Translations under genes and position numbers: made by a program
Notes under the pieces: model-generated
What the model was told of the DNA's origin: nothing
Databases searched by the model: none
Seen by the model: only the letters and a program-made list of their open reading frames with translations
Source: JAAYDS01 sp039680625
Lineage (GTDB): Bacteria; Chloroflexota; Anaerolineae; UBA1429
Length of the DNA: 42,007 bases
NCBI GenBank assembly: GCA_039680625.1
Contig: JBDKSN010000129.1
Span: forward strand, 1-42,007
Reading direction: 5' to 3'
Part shown: piece after piece, positions 1 through 7,443 of the stretch
How the letters are laid out: the number at the start of each line of letters is the position of its first letter
Position numbering within the stretch: position 1 is the stretch's first letter

Positions 1-82
1 GGCCTAGGCGCCGGCTCTCTCCGCCAGCCAGAATGACCACGCTGAATGGCAATTCAGCCAATGCGACCTTCCTTTGGCCACA
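1..82. other. Non-coding left edge
   Basis: No gene is supported here. A small inverted repeat is visible (7-bp arms at 41-47 and 52-58 around a 4-nt loop) but it has no T-run on either side, so it is not called a terminator. The stretch separates the acpP terminator from whatever lies left of the window. Confidence 0.4.
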
Positions 83-111
83 CAAAAGACGGATGCCACG
101 CCGCGGCATCC
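83..111 (-). terminator. Intrinsic terminator of acpP
   Basis: Seven-base-pair arms (91-97 and 105-111) enclose a 7-nt loop. On the minus strand the stem is followed by GTCTTTTGTG. It lies 25 nt beyond the acpP stop, as expected for an intrinsic terminator ending the minus-strand unit. Confidence 0.7.
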
Positions 112-135
112 CTCTAGCATCCAGGAGGTGAGAAC

Positions 136-366
136 CTAGGACAAGGCCTCGAGGTAGTCGACGGCGTCGCGCACGCTAAGGATCTTCTGGGCCTCTTCAT
201 CGGGAATCTCACCGCCAAACTCTTCCTCAAAGGCCATGATGAGCTCGACGAGGTCGAGCGAGTCGGCCTTCAGATCCTCGCGAAAGCGAGCGTCGAGGGT
301 CACTTCGCTCTCTTCGACGCCAAGCTGGTCGACGATGATCTTCTTTACGCGATCGAACGTTGACAT
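136..366 (-). CDS. acpP: Acyl carrier protein
   Basis: Carries growing acyl chains on a 4'-phosphopantetheine arm during cytoplasmic fatty-acid synthesis. The protein has 76 residues, the usual length, and is acidic and helical. It contains the hallmark DSLDLVEL, whose Ser receives the prosthetic group, and the family C-terminal pattern around VRDAVDYLEAL. The start at 366 is chosen because AGGAGG sits at about 8 nt spacing upstream; a reading frame extending to 387 has no such site. It is transcribed in the same direction as the LysM gene upstream, but 130 bp separate them and no fab genes are adjacent. I see no confident promoter of its own in that gap, only a TATAGC-like box. Confidence 0.96.
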   Translation of the reverse strand: MSTFDRVKKIIVDQLGVEESEVTLDARFREDLKADSLDLVELIMAFEEEFGGEIPDEEAQKILSVRDAVDYLEALS

Positions 367-496
367 AGATGTCCTCCTGCTTCTCAAAGCTATAGCCTCT
401 GTCTCTGGCTTGGCCTCACGGCAAGCCCCTAGAACGAGCGTCTGCTCAGTTTCCGGCGTCTACAACCCGCTGGATGGCGAGCGGTTACGGCTCAAG

Positions 497-1798
497 TCAT
501 GGAATATAGAGCACCGTGCCCGCATAGATCCGATCGCTGGTCAACCCGTTGGCCGCCTGGAGCGCACGCACAGTGGTGCCATACAGACGCGCAATGCTCG
601 ACAGGGTTTCACCGGGCTTGATCACGTGGGTTCGTCGCCCACCCGGTGGGCTGCAAGGATCGCCGGTGGGATAGCCGGGATACCAACCATAGTCTCCGGT
701 GGGGATGATCAGCGTCTGGCCGACATAGATCGTTGTGTTGCGGAGATTGTTCGCCGCCATGATCGAGGCGATGCTTACGCCATAGGAGCGCGAAAGCGAG
801 TACAGGGTATTGCCTGGCTGCACGATATGCCGGATGGGGCCAGCTTGTGACGACACGGGGATCCACAACACGCTGTAGGCATAGATCGTCGTTGTGTACA
901 GATGGTTCTCTGCCATGATGGCCCACACCGTGGTGCCATAGTGCCGCGCAAGCGAACACAGCGTCTCACCCGGCTGGACCACATGGCGAATCGGTTGCTG
1001 CGGGGGGTAGGGCGTGGGCTGAGGGCCGCCTGGAGTGCAAGTAGGCCCAGGGCTTGGCGTCGCCCAGGCCGTGGGCGACGGGCTACCGGGGATGATCAAC
1101 ACCTGCCCGACCCAGATGTGATCGCTGCTCAGGCCATTGGCCTGCTTCAGCGCAGTCACCGTGGTGTTGAACCGGCGCGCGATGCTGTATAGCGTGTCAC
1201 CCTCGCGCACGACATAGGTGTTGGTACCGGGAGCCCAAGTGGCAGTCGGCCCGGGAGTGGCAGTAGCCGTTGTGGTGGCGGTAGGCACCGGCGTCTTGCA
1301 GTATCGAGCGACGGCGTCTAGGCCCTGATTGGCCTGGGTGTCGCCCGGCTTGATCAACAGCGCCAGTCGGAACTGGTCGATGGATTCGAGGCAACGCCCG
1401 GCCAGCAGCAGGTCCCAGCCGTAGGCCAGGTGCGCCTGATATTCGATCTCGCGGAGCTCGTCGGCCTTGTAGCTGGGATCGATGGCGCGGATGACATCGA
1501 TGAGGCGCAACACCTCGGCCCAATCCGACCGGTTGTAGGCAGCGCGCATCTGCTGGTCGAGCGCCTGGATCTGGGTGGGCGTGGGCACCTCTTCTGGTGG
1601 GGCTGGCGCCAGAGGTGCCACAACGGGCGCCAGGGCAGCTGGCACATCGACCTGTTGCACGGCGGCCTCTACGCCAGACCCGGGTGCGGCCTGAGCCGCA
1701 ACGGGCAGCGTGGCGACCACGAACCCGAGCGCCAAGAGCACAATGAGCAACGCTTTGGGTGGTGCGACTCGGCAACGTCTGACCCTGTTGGTCGGCAT
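497..1798 (-). CDS. Secreted TPR-LysM protein with four LysM domains
   Basis: A probable exported protein that binds cell-wall glycan. After a basic N-terminus comes one hydrophobic signal segment (KALLIVLLALGFVVATLP) ending near AQA. A helical TPR-like region follows, including DWAEVLRLIDVIRAIDPSY and a second repeat ending IKPGDTQA. Then come a Thr/Pro linker and four LysM repeats, each with the (V/I)xxG(E/D/N)TL(Y/C/S)S(I/L)(A/S)R core and an IP end. There is no catalytic domain, so a scaffolding or wall-anchoring role is inferred. The ATG at 1798 is preferred over the GTG at 1819 because the promoter at 1835-1864 would put transcription start only ~9 nt before the GTG. The TPR segment resembles one in the upstream HEAT protein. 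Confidence 0.85.
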   Translation of the reverse strand: MPTNRVRRCRVAPPKALLIVLLALGFVVATLPVAAQAAPGSGVEAAVQQVDVPAALAPVVAPLAPAPPEEVPTPTQIQALDQQMRAAYNRSDWAEVLRLIDVIRAIDPSYKADELREIEYQAHLAYGWDLLLAGRCLESIDQFRLALLIKPGDTQANQGLDAVARYCKTPVPTATTTATATPGPTATWAPGTNTYVVREGDTLYSIARRFNTTVTALKQANGLSSDHIWVGQVLIIPGSPSPTAWATPSPGPTCTPGGPQPTPYPPQQPIRHVVQPGETLCSLARHYGTTVWAIMAENHLYTTTIYAYSVLWIPVSSQAGPIRHIVQPGNTLYSLSRSYGVSIASIMAANNLRNTTIYVGQTLIIPTGDYGWYPGYPTGDPCSPPGGRRTHVIKPGETLSSIARLYGTTVRALQAANGLTSDRIYAGTVLYIP

Positions 1799-1834
1799 CG
1801 GCCTACAGCCCGCCTTCACCGATATGGATGCTTC

Positions 1835-1864
1835 AGAATAGACTCATCTACGGCCCCTTGTCAA
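1835..1864 (-). promoter_or_regulatory. Promoter for the LysM protein gene
   Basis: On the minus strand TTGACA (1864-1859) is separated by 18 bp from TATTCT (1840-1835). Its -35 lies inside the last codons of the upstream HEAT gene, so the LysM gene can be expressed apart from the operon. The predicted start of transcription is near 1828. Confidence 0.65.
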
Positions 1865-3578
1865 GGCGACGAAACCAACGCAAGGGGGTATTCGGCGTCT
1901 CGGGGCGCTCATCGGGTGGTTCGGAAGCTGTCTGCTCGGCATCGTGCTCGGCTGCATGCTGTATGCGCTGCAGCAGCGCCCTGTGACGGGGATCGCGTTC
2001 GACACGCAACAGTTCTTCGACCCGGAGCTGCACCTCTTCCTGATCCAGCAGACCGGCGAGCACGTTGATCACGGCCTGTCTGCGCTCTGGAGGTGCTTCG
2101 TAGAGCACGGCAGCGAGCGGCGCAACTGCGGCGGCGCCTTCGTGGGCCAGGGCGCGGCGGATCCCGTCATGGTGCTCGGGTTCGAGCCACAGCAGCGCCT
2201 TGGCCAGCTCCTCGAGCGCGCCCAGGTCGGCCAGCAGTCGCGCAACGGTGCGGGTGATCTGCGGGTCGGTGCTGTGCAATCCACCGAGCAGCCGCTCATA
2301 GACGCTGCGCCCCATGCCTTGCAGCAGGCGATAGGCACGCCTGCGCACTGCCGGGCGGCTGTGTTTGAGCGCGCCGATGAGATCGTCTGCGGATCGTGGG
2401 CCAATCTGTCGGAAGGCCCGTTCAGCGGCATCGGCTACCTCGGAGCTGGAATCGGCCAGCGCCTCGATGAGCGGTGCCGTATCGAGTAAATCGCCTACCT
2501 GGCCGAGCTGCTCGGCTGCATGGATGCGTACCGAACGATCGCGGCTAGCAAGGTCTGCGTAGAGCTCGGCCGTGCGCCTCAGGAAGCGCACTTCACGATA
2601 GTACGGGTTCTCTTCCTCGAGGGTGGCGAGCGCCTGTGCCGCGACGGGCCAGTTGCGCTGGCGATAGGCCTCGATACCGGAGGTATAGAGCTGCTCCCGA
2701 CGCCAAGAAGCAGTCTCGGCTGAGCTAACTAGCCCGTCGAGGCGCGAGACGTCACGATAGGCCGGTTCGATGGCCTGGATGGCATCGATCTCCTGTCGGG
2801 CCGATTCCCATTGTTCTAGCTTGATGTGAGACCGTAGCTGCGCATAGCGGCCGGCAAGGAGGCGTTCCTGAGCGAGGCGCACCTGTTGGCGACGCTGCTG
2901 CCACCGAGACACGGACCATAGAGTGAGGGCGATGATGCCGATCAGCAGCGGCAAGGCGGGCGTGGTGACTCGGGCGATCCGCCGAAAGAGATTCCGCCCC
3001 ACGCTGTCGACCGAGATGCTAAAGGCCAGCGCGGGTACAGAATGGACGCCCTCGGCCGTGACGATGGCCGGCGAGATGCGTACGATATGGCGGCCGACGA
3101 GGCGGGCGCCAGTTTGCGTATTGCCATAGGTCACCCAGATGTCCTGGGGAGTCTCTACGGGGAAGCCCGGGTACAATGTGAGTCGGCCGGGCACGTGAGT
3201 GCCAGTGCGGTCGACCAAGGCCAGCGAGTCGTCGGGCAAGGGGAGCACCAGGGTAACTGGCTGGGCGGTAACATCTCCCACACCAGCCGAGTCGGCGCGA
3301 GCGAATACAGTGATGGGGCGGCCGGGGAGGCTGTCATTCGGCGCGATGTAGGTGGGATGGATGACCTTGATCGAGACGCCGGGGTAACCCAGCTCATCGA
3401 GAGGCACATAGCCGCCCGCCAGGCGCAGCGGAGCATAGGCCACAGACGCGCCCCAGAAATACACGGCAACGAGCACCAGCGCCGCCACCCAGGCGGTTAC
3501 TTGATGGCGCCATTGCTGGACCGCATGCCAGAGACGGTCAAGAGGCAGGCGGACCAACAAACGCTGTAACGTCTCCAT
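1848..3578 (-). CDS. Membrane protein with TPR-like and HEAT repeats
   Basis: Not recognised as a named family. Residues ~29-47 form a first membrane segment. An extracytoplasmic beta-type region (~50-200) follows, then a second membrane helix (ALPLLIGIIALTLW). A cytoplasmic helical part comes next: a TPR-like unit (EIDAIQAIEPAYRD) and several HEAT repeats such as SVRIHAAEQLGQVGD, SSEVADAAERAFRQIG and RPAVRRRAYRLLQGMG. The C-terminal tail is Pro/Glu-rich. HEAT/TPR scaffolds bind other proteins, so a membrane docking role is inferred. The start is supported by GAGGGAG, which overlaps the stop codon of the upstream dUTPase-like gene (9-bp gap), so translation is probably coupled. Confidence 0.8.
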   Translation of the reverse strand: METLQRLLVRLPLDRLWHAVQQWRHQVTAWVAALVLVAVYFWGASVAYAPLRLAGGYVPLDELGYPGVSIKVIHPTYIAPNDSLPGRPITVFARADSAGVGDVTAQPVTLVLPLPDDSLALVDRTGTHVPGRLTLYPGFPVETPQDIWVTYGNTQTGARLVGRHIVRISPAIVTAEGVHSVPALAFSISVDSVGRNLFRRIARVTTPALPLLIGIIALTLWSVSRWQQRRQQVRLAQERLLAGRYAQLRSHIKLEQWESARQEIDAIQAIEPAYRDVSRLDGLVSSAETASWRREQLYTSGIEAYRQRNWPVAAQALATLEEENPYYREVRFLRRTAELYADLASRDRSVRIHAAEQLGQVGDLLDTAPLIEALADSSSEVADAAERAFRQIGPRSADDLIGALKHSRPAVRRRAYRLLQGMGRSVYERLLGGLHSTDPQITRTVARLLADLGALEELAKALLWLEPEHHDGIRRALAHEGAAAVAPLAAVLYEAPPERRQAVINVLAGLLDQEEVQLRVEELLRVERDPRHRALLQRIQHAAEHDAEQTASEPPDERPETPNTPLRWFRRLDKGP

Positions 3579-3587
3579 CTCTCTCCC

Positions 3588-4004
3588 TCACCGGCCCGTC
3601 GAACCAAACCCGGCCTTCGACTCAGTTTGAGCCTCCGTCGCCGCACAGGGGGCAAAAGCATCGCGGTCGATGGGCAAGGCCCACATCTGGGCGATCCGAT
3701 CGCCATGCCGGATCAGCCGCGGCCAGATGCTGAACACCAGCACCTGGAGTTCGCGGCCGTTGAACTCGGACTCGATCAAGCCATCGTGCACGATCAGACC
3801 CCGCAAGAATGCGCTGCTGCGCCCGGTGATGCGCACCACCGCGTCGTCGGGCATCTCTAGAGCCACGCCGGTGGGCAGCCTAGCGACGCCCCACACGATC
3901 GCCCATCCACGGCCCGGCAGCCGGACACGCAAGTCGAGCGCGGCTCCAAGCCTGCGCTCTGGTGCCTGTGCTCCCTCACCGATCAGGCGATAACCGATCT
4001 GCAT
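3588..4004 (-). CDS. dut: dUTPase-family protein with Glu at the catalytic Asp position
   Basis: Trimeric dUTPases hydrolyse dUTP to dUMP and pyrophosphate. All five motifs can be found: DLRVRLP (motif 1, ~24), GRSSAFLRGL (motif 2, 61-70), GLIESEFNG (motif 3, 75-83), GDRIAQ (motif 4, 101-106) and GFGSTG near the C-terminus (motif 5, 132-137). Length (138 aa) fits the family. Motif 3 normally reads G(V/L)ID; here the general-base Asp is Glu78, and motif 1 lacks the usual Tyr. Activity or substrate may therefore differ. The start could be ATG 4004 or GTG 4007; neither has a clear ribosome site, and the upstream SPFH gene ends within 10 nt, implying coupled translation. Confidence 0.82.
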   Translation of the reverse strand: MQIGYRLIGEGAQAPERRLGAALDLRVRLPGRGWAIVWGVARLPTGVALEMPDDAVVRITGRSSAFLRGLIVHDGLIESEFNGRELQVLVFSIWPRLIRHGDRIAQMWALPIDRDAFAPCAATEAQTESKAGFGSTGR

Positions 4005-4013
4005 CACACTGTG

Positions 4014-4934
4014 CTAGGGTGTCGCCGTCTCACTGGTAGCCATGCCGGTGAGCGACGTGCCCTCCAGAATCAGCCCCTGGTCGGAGGGCAACAACACCGT
4101 GTGCACTGTCGGCGAGAGCTTGGTGGCCCACTCGTACTGGATCAGCTCGGGATTACCCTCGACCTGCGCCGCAATGAGCTTGAGCGCCTCGGCTTCAGCA
4201 TCGGCTTCGATGCGCCGTGCTTCGGCTCGACCCTCGGCCGCGATGATCGCCGCCAGCTTCACGCCCTCAGCCCTGGCCAGGGTGATCTCTACTTCCTTTT
4301 GCGCCGACTGCAGCTCGTACTGCTTTTGCAGGGCCGCCTGTTCGGCTACTTGCTTGCGCTCGATGGCGGCATCGAACTCGGCCGAGAACTCGACATTGGC
4401 CAATGAGAACTCGTCGACGATGATGTGGTTATCGCCCAAGCGCTCGCTCAGCGCTTCTTGAATCTGCGCTTTGAGCACCTGACGCTCGCTGAGGATACGC
4501 TCGATACGGAACTGCGCTGCAGCGGCCTTGATCGCCTCGTGGAGGGCGGGTTCGATGATGATGCTCTGATAGTCGAGTCCGACATTCTGATAGAGCCGGT
4601 TGACGGCCGTGGGGTCGACGTGATAGTTCAGCACGCCCGTTACCTGCACCGTCTGCATGTCAGAAGAAGCTGCCTCGGTGAGGACCTCGAGCTTTTTCGT
4701 GCGCACGTCGATGGGCACCACTTGCCGCACCATGGGCGGGATGATCAGGTGAAAGCCCTCGCCCAGCACGGTGTCTTCGACTTGGCCCAGCCGCACGACC
4801 ACCCCGCGATGGCCGGGCTCGATGATGGCATAGCTCGAAAAGACCAGAATGCATGCCAGGACAATCAACCCGACGATCAGCACCACTCGTTGAAAAGGCC
4901 GTTGCTTGGTCACTGTGTTCTCCTTGCTATTCAT
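4014..4934 (-). CDS. SPFH/band-7 (prohibitin-like) membrane protein
   Basis: Prohibitin/HflC-type scaffolds form large rings on the membrane and influence proteases and lipid domains. One N-terminal membrane helix (RVVLIVGLIVLACILVFSSY) is followed by the band-7 domain (IIEPGHRGVVVRLG, then GEGFHLIIPP) and a long Ala/Glu-rich coiled coil (~190-260, QKEVEITLARAEGVKLAAI). The family's conserved C-terminal region closes the protein. Two starts compete. The ATG at 4934 lies exactly 6 nt after a TATAAT box and would be leaderless. The GTG at 4913 has AAGGAG at 6 nt spacing and would have a ~21-nt leader. First gene of a minus-strand run with the dUTPase-like and HEAT genes. Confidence 0.9.
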   Translation of the reverse strand: MNSKENTVTKQRPFQRVVLIVGLIVLACILVFSSYAIIEPGHRGVVVRLGQVEDTVLGEGFHLIIPPMVRQVVPIDVRTKKLEVLTEAASSDMQTVQVTGVLNYHVDPTAVNRLYQNVGLDYQSIIIEPALHEAIKAAAAQFRIERILSERQVLKAQIQEALSERLGDNHIIVDEFSLANVEFSAEFDAAIERKQVAEQAALQKQYELQSAQKEVEITLARAEGVKLAAIIAAEGRAEARRIEADAEAEALKLIAAQVEGNPELIQYEWATKLSPTVHTVLLPSDQGLILEGTSLTGMATSETATP

Positions 4935-4940
4935 GATCTG

Positions 4941-4946
4941 ATTATA
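4941..4946 (-). promoter_or_regulatory. -10 box of the SPFH gene
   Basis: A perfect TATAAT on the minus strand ends 6 nt before the ATG at 4934. No good -35 is seen at 17 bp (TCTGCC). The predicted transcript would start at or next to the ATG. Confidence 0.6.
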
Positions 4947-5014
4947 GCACGCCCTGGGCTACGGGCAGACTCGACGCGTACTCTACGCACACTTGTGAAG
5001 GTAGTTGTGCCAGC

Positions 5015-5043
5015 TTGACCGACCGTTGCAGCTGACCTAGACT
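5015..5043 (+). promoter_or_regulatory. Promoter of the amidase gene, leaderless spacing
   Basis: TTGACC (5015-5020), 17-bp spacer, TAGACT (5038-5043), then 6 nt to the ATG at 5050. No Shine-Dalgarno sequence fits in between, so the mRNA probably begins at the start codon. Confidence 0.7.
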
Positions 5044-5049
5044 TGCGAC

Positions 5050-5745
5050 ATGCACAAAGCGGACATCGAGGCTGCGCCCGAACCCAAGCGCCGCCGGGGC
5101 TGTGGAGTCTCGGCGGCCGTTGCCGTCTCGCTCTTGGTGTTGGTGGCCTTGTTGGCAGCACTCGGTGCCGATGGAACAGAGGCCTCGGGGTGGGGTTGGC
5201 TAGGAGGGCCACAGCCCCGTGGCCCGCGAGTCGGCTTGATTGCCGGGCACTGGCAGAGCGATTCGGGAGCGGTGTGCAGCGATGGCCTGCAAGAGGTCGA
5301 GGTGAACCGTGCCATCGCCGAGGCGACGGCCGATCTGTTGCGACGCGATGGCTATCGTGTCGATGTGTTGACCGAGTTCGACCCGCGGCTCGATGGTTAC
5401 GAGGCAGCCGCCTTGGTGTCTATTCACTGTGACTCGTGCGAGTCGGACCTCTCGGGGTTCAAGATCGCGCGACTCACCGATTCCGCGATGCCCGAGACCG
5501 AAGACCGTTTGGTGGCTGCGCTGTATGCGCGCTATGCGGAGGCGACCGGGCTTGCACCAAATGAGAACACGATCACCGAGGCCATGCGGCAATATCACGC
5601 ATTCCGGCGCATTGCCCCCGAGACGCCGGCGGCGATCATCGAGTGCGGCTTTCTCGCTAGCGATCGTGACCTGCTCACCCAGCATCCTGACCGCGCCGCC
5701 CGCGGCATAGCCGATGGCATCATCACCTTTCTCACGGCCGACTAG
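5050..5745 (+). CDS. N-acetylmuramoyl-L-alanine amidase (Amidase_3 fold)
   Basis: Cleaves the amide bond between MurNAc and the stem peptide in peptidoglycan. A basic N-terminus (KRRRG) and one hydrophobic segment (~20-42) make it exported or membrane-anchored. The zinc ligands of the family can be placed: His in LIAGHW, Glu in LQEVEVN and His in VSIHCDS; the catalytic Glu is in IIECGFL. At 231 residues it is close to a bare catalytic domain, without a wall-binding module. It starts at 5050 directly behind a promoter, with mtnA 16 nt downstream, so the two are probably co-transcribed. Confidence 0.88.
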   Translation: MHKADIEAAPEPKRRRGCGVSAAVAVSLLVLVALLAALGADGTEASGWGWLGGPQPRGPRVGLIAGHWQSDSGAVCSDGLQEVEVNRAIAEATADLLRRDGYRVDVLTEFDPRLDGYEAAALVSIHCDSCESDLSGFKIARLTDSAMPETEDRLVAALYARYAEATGLAPNENTITEAMRQYHAFRRIAPETPAAIIECGFLASDRDLLTQHPDRAARGIADGIITFLTAD

Positions 5746-5761
5746 CCTACGGAGGAAAGGC

Positions 5762-6811
5762 ATGCTCGTCAACGGAACCCACTATCGCACCGTCTGGATG
5801 GAAGGCAGTACGGTGTGGATGATCAATCAGCAGCTCATCCCCCATCGCTTTGAGACCATCGCACTGGCCACGCACCATGATACCGCGCGAGCGATCAAGA
5901 CGATGGTCGTGCGCGGGGCGGGGGCTATCGGTGCAGCCGCGGGCTATGGCATGGCGCAAGTTGCCCTCGAGGCGCCCGAGGGTGCCGCCTTTGCTGACTA
6001 TGTGAGCGAGGGAGCGCAGACGTTGCGCAGCACCAGGCCCACTGCCCAAGATCTCTTTTACGCGGTGCAGCGCGTCGAGCGGGCGATCCAGGGCGCGCCG
6101 ACGGTCGCTGCGGCGCGGCAGGCGGCGGTCGATGTGGCCACGCAAATGGCCGAGGAGAACGCCACGGCCGGCCAGCGCATTGGCGAACACGGCGCGACAT
6201 TGATCCCCGATGGGGCACGCATTCTGACGCACTGTAACGCGGGTTGGCTGGCCTTTGTCGATTGGGGCAGCGCGCTGGCGCCCGTGTATGTCGCCGTACG
6301 GCAAGGCAAGCGCGTGTTCGTCTATGCCGATGAGACGCGCCCCCGCCTGCAGGGAGCGCGCCTCACTGCCTGGGAGTTGGAGGGGGAGGGGGTGCCTCAT
6401 GCTATCATCGCCGATAACGCTGCGGGCTACCTCATGCGTCGTGGCGAGATCGACATGGTGTTCGTTGGCGCCGACCGCATCGCTGCGAACGGCGACGTAG
6501 CCAACAAGATAGGCACCTATGAGAAGGCGCTCTGCGCCCGCGAGCATGGCCTGCCCTTTTACGTCACCGCGCCACTGAGCACGTTCGATCTGGCGACGCC
6601 CACGGGCGATGACATCCCCATCGAGGAGCGTGATGGGGATGAGGTGCTCTATGCCGATGGGCTGCTCGACAGCGGCGTCTATGCCCGCGTTCGGCTGACC
6701 CATGCCGGCTGTCAAGCCCGCAACCCGGCATTCGACATCACGCCCGCTGCCCTGGTGACGGCGATCATCACCGAGCGCGGCGTGCATCAGCCCTGGGCGC
6801 TGCCGCTATGA
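5762..6811 (+). CDS. mtnA: Methylthioribose-1-phosphate isomerase
   Basis: Converts 5-methylthioribose-1-phosphate to methylthioribulose-1-phosphate in methionine salvage (cytoplasm). The 349-aa protein shows the family signatures VRGAGAIGAAAGYGM, LTHCNAG with the catalytic Cys, DETRPRLQGARLTAWEL, and VGADRIAANGDVANKIGTY with the catalytic Asp; these separate it from eIF2B-like relatives. The start at 5762 follows GGAGGAAAGG at ideal spacing; a longer frame from 5714 would overlap the amidase. No other methionine-salvage gene is in the window. The stop overlaps that of convergent rfbC (6806-6811). Confidence 0.95.
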   Translation: MLVNGTHYRTVWMEGSTVWMINQQLIPHRFETIALATHHDTARAIKTMVVRGAGAIGAAAGYGMAQVALEAPEGAAFADYVSEGAQTLRSTRPTAQDLFYAVQRVERAIQGAPTVAAARQAAVDVATQMAEENATAGQRIGEHGATLIPDGARILTHCNAGWLAFVDWGSALAPVYVAVRQGKRVFVYADETRPRLQGARLTAWELEGEGVPHAIIADNAAGYLMRRGEIDMVFVGADRIAANGDVANKIGTYEKALCAREHGLPFYVTAPLSTFDLATPTGDDIPIEERDGDEVLYADGLLDSGVYARVRLTHAGCQARNPAFDITPAALVTAIITERGVHQPWALPL

Positions 6812-7369
6812 CCCGGCGTTTGGCGAGTAGGTGAACTCGGGCACGATGTCGCTCAGGCGCGGGTTCTGTTGATCGCGGCGGGAGAGCAGCGGCTCGTCGA
6901 CAGGCCAGGCGATCGCCAGATCGGGATCATTCCACAGCAGGCCACGCTCATCGGGCGGCGAGTAGAACGAAGTCACTTTGTAGAGAAAGTCGGCCGTGTC
7001 TGAAACGACGCAATAGCCGTGGGCAAAGCCCACCGGAACATAGAGCTGGCGTTTGTTCTCCGCACTGAGTTCGACGCCAACCCACTGGCCGTAGGTGGGC
7101 GAGCCGTAGCGGATATCCACGGCCACATCCCAAACGACTCCCGTCACCACGCGCACGAGCTTGACCTGGCCAGGGTTCACCTGATAGTGCAAACCGCGCA
7201 CTGTGCCGCGAACGGATCGGGAATGATTGTCTTGCACGTACACGTCGGTGAGCCCTTCGGCGGCAAAGACGCGCTGATTATAGGATTCGAGAAAGAAGCC
7301 GCGCTCATCGGAAAACACGCGCGGCTCGATGATCTTGACTTCGGGAATACGAGTCGGTATAACGCGCAT
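6806..7369 (-). CDS. rfbC: dTDP-4-dehydrorhamnose 3,5-epimerase
   Basis: Makes dTDP-4-dehydro-L-rhamnose, a precursor for cell-surface polysaccharide. At 187 aa it is full length. Family features are IIEPRVFSDERGFFLESYNQ at the start, VRGLHYQ with the catalytic His, LYVPVGFAHGYCV, and YKVTSFYSPPDERGLLWNDP with the active-site Tyr. ATG 7369 is chosen because AAGAGG lies ~9 nt upstream and a promoter sits at 7404-7432; upstream in-frame codons would precede the predicted transcription start. rfbA, rfbB and rfbD are not nearby. Confidence 0.95.
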   Translation of the reverse strand: MRVIPTRIPEVKIIEPRVFSDERGFFLESYNQRVFAAEGLTDVYVQDNHSRSVRGTVRGLHYQVNPGQVKLVRVVTGVVWDVAVDIRYGSPTYGQWVGVELSAENKRQLYVPVGFAHGYCVVSDTADFLYKVTSFYSPPDERGLLWNDPDLAIAWPVDEPLLSRRDQQNPRLSDIVPEFTYSPNAGS

Positions 7370-7403
7370 GCGATAGAACCTCTTGGAGTATGCTCGCCCG
7401 GGC

Positions 7404-7432
7404 ATGCTAGGCGCGGGAGCAGATTCTGTCAA
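7404..7432 (-). promoter_or_regulatory. rfbC promoter
   Basis: TTGACA (7432-7427), 17-bp spacer, TAGCAT (7409-7404) on the minus strand. This gives a ~28-nt leader before ATG 7369. Confidence 0.7.
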
Positions 7433-7443
7433 TCGAGCGTGAA

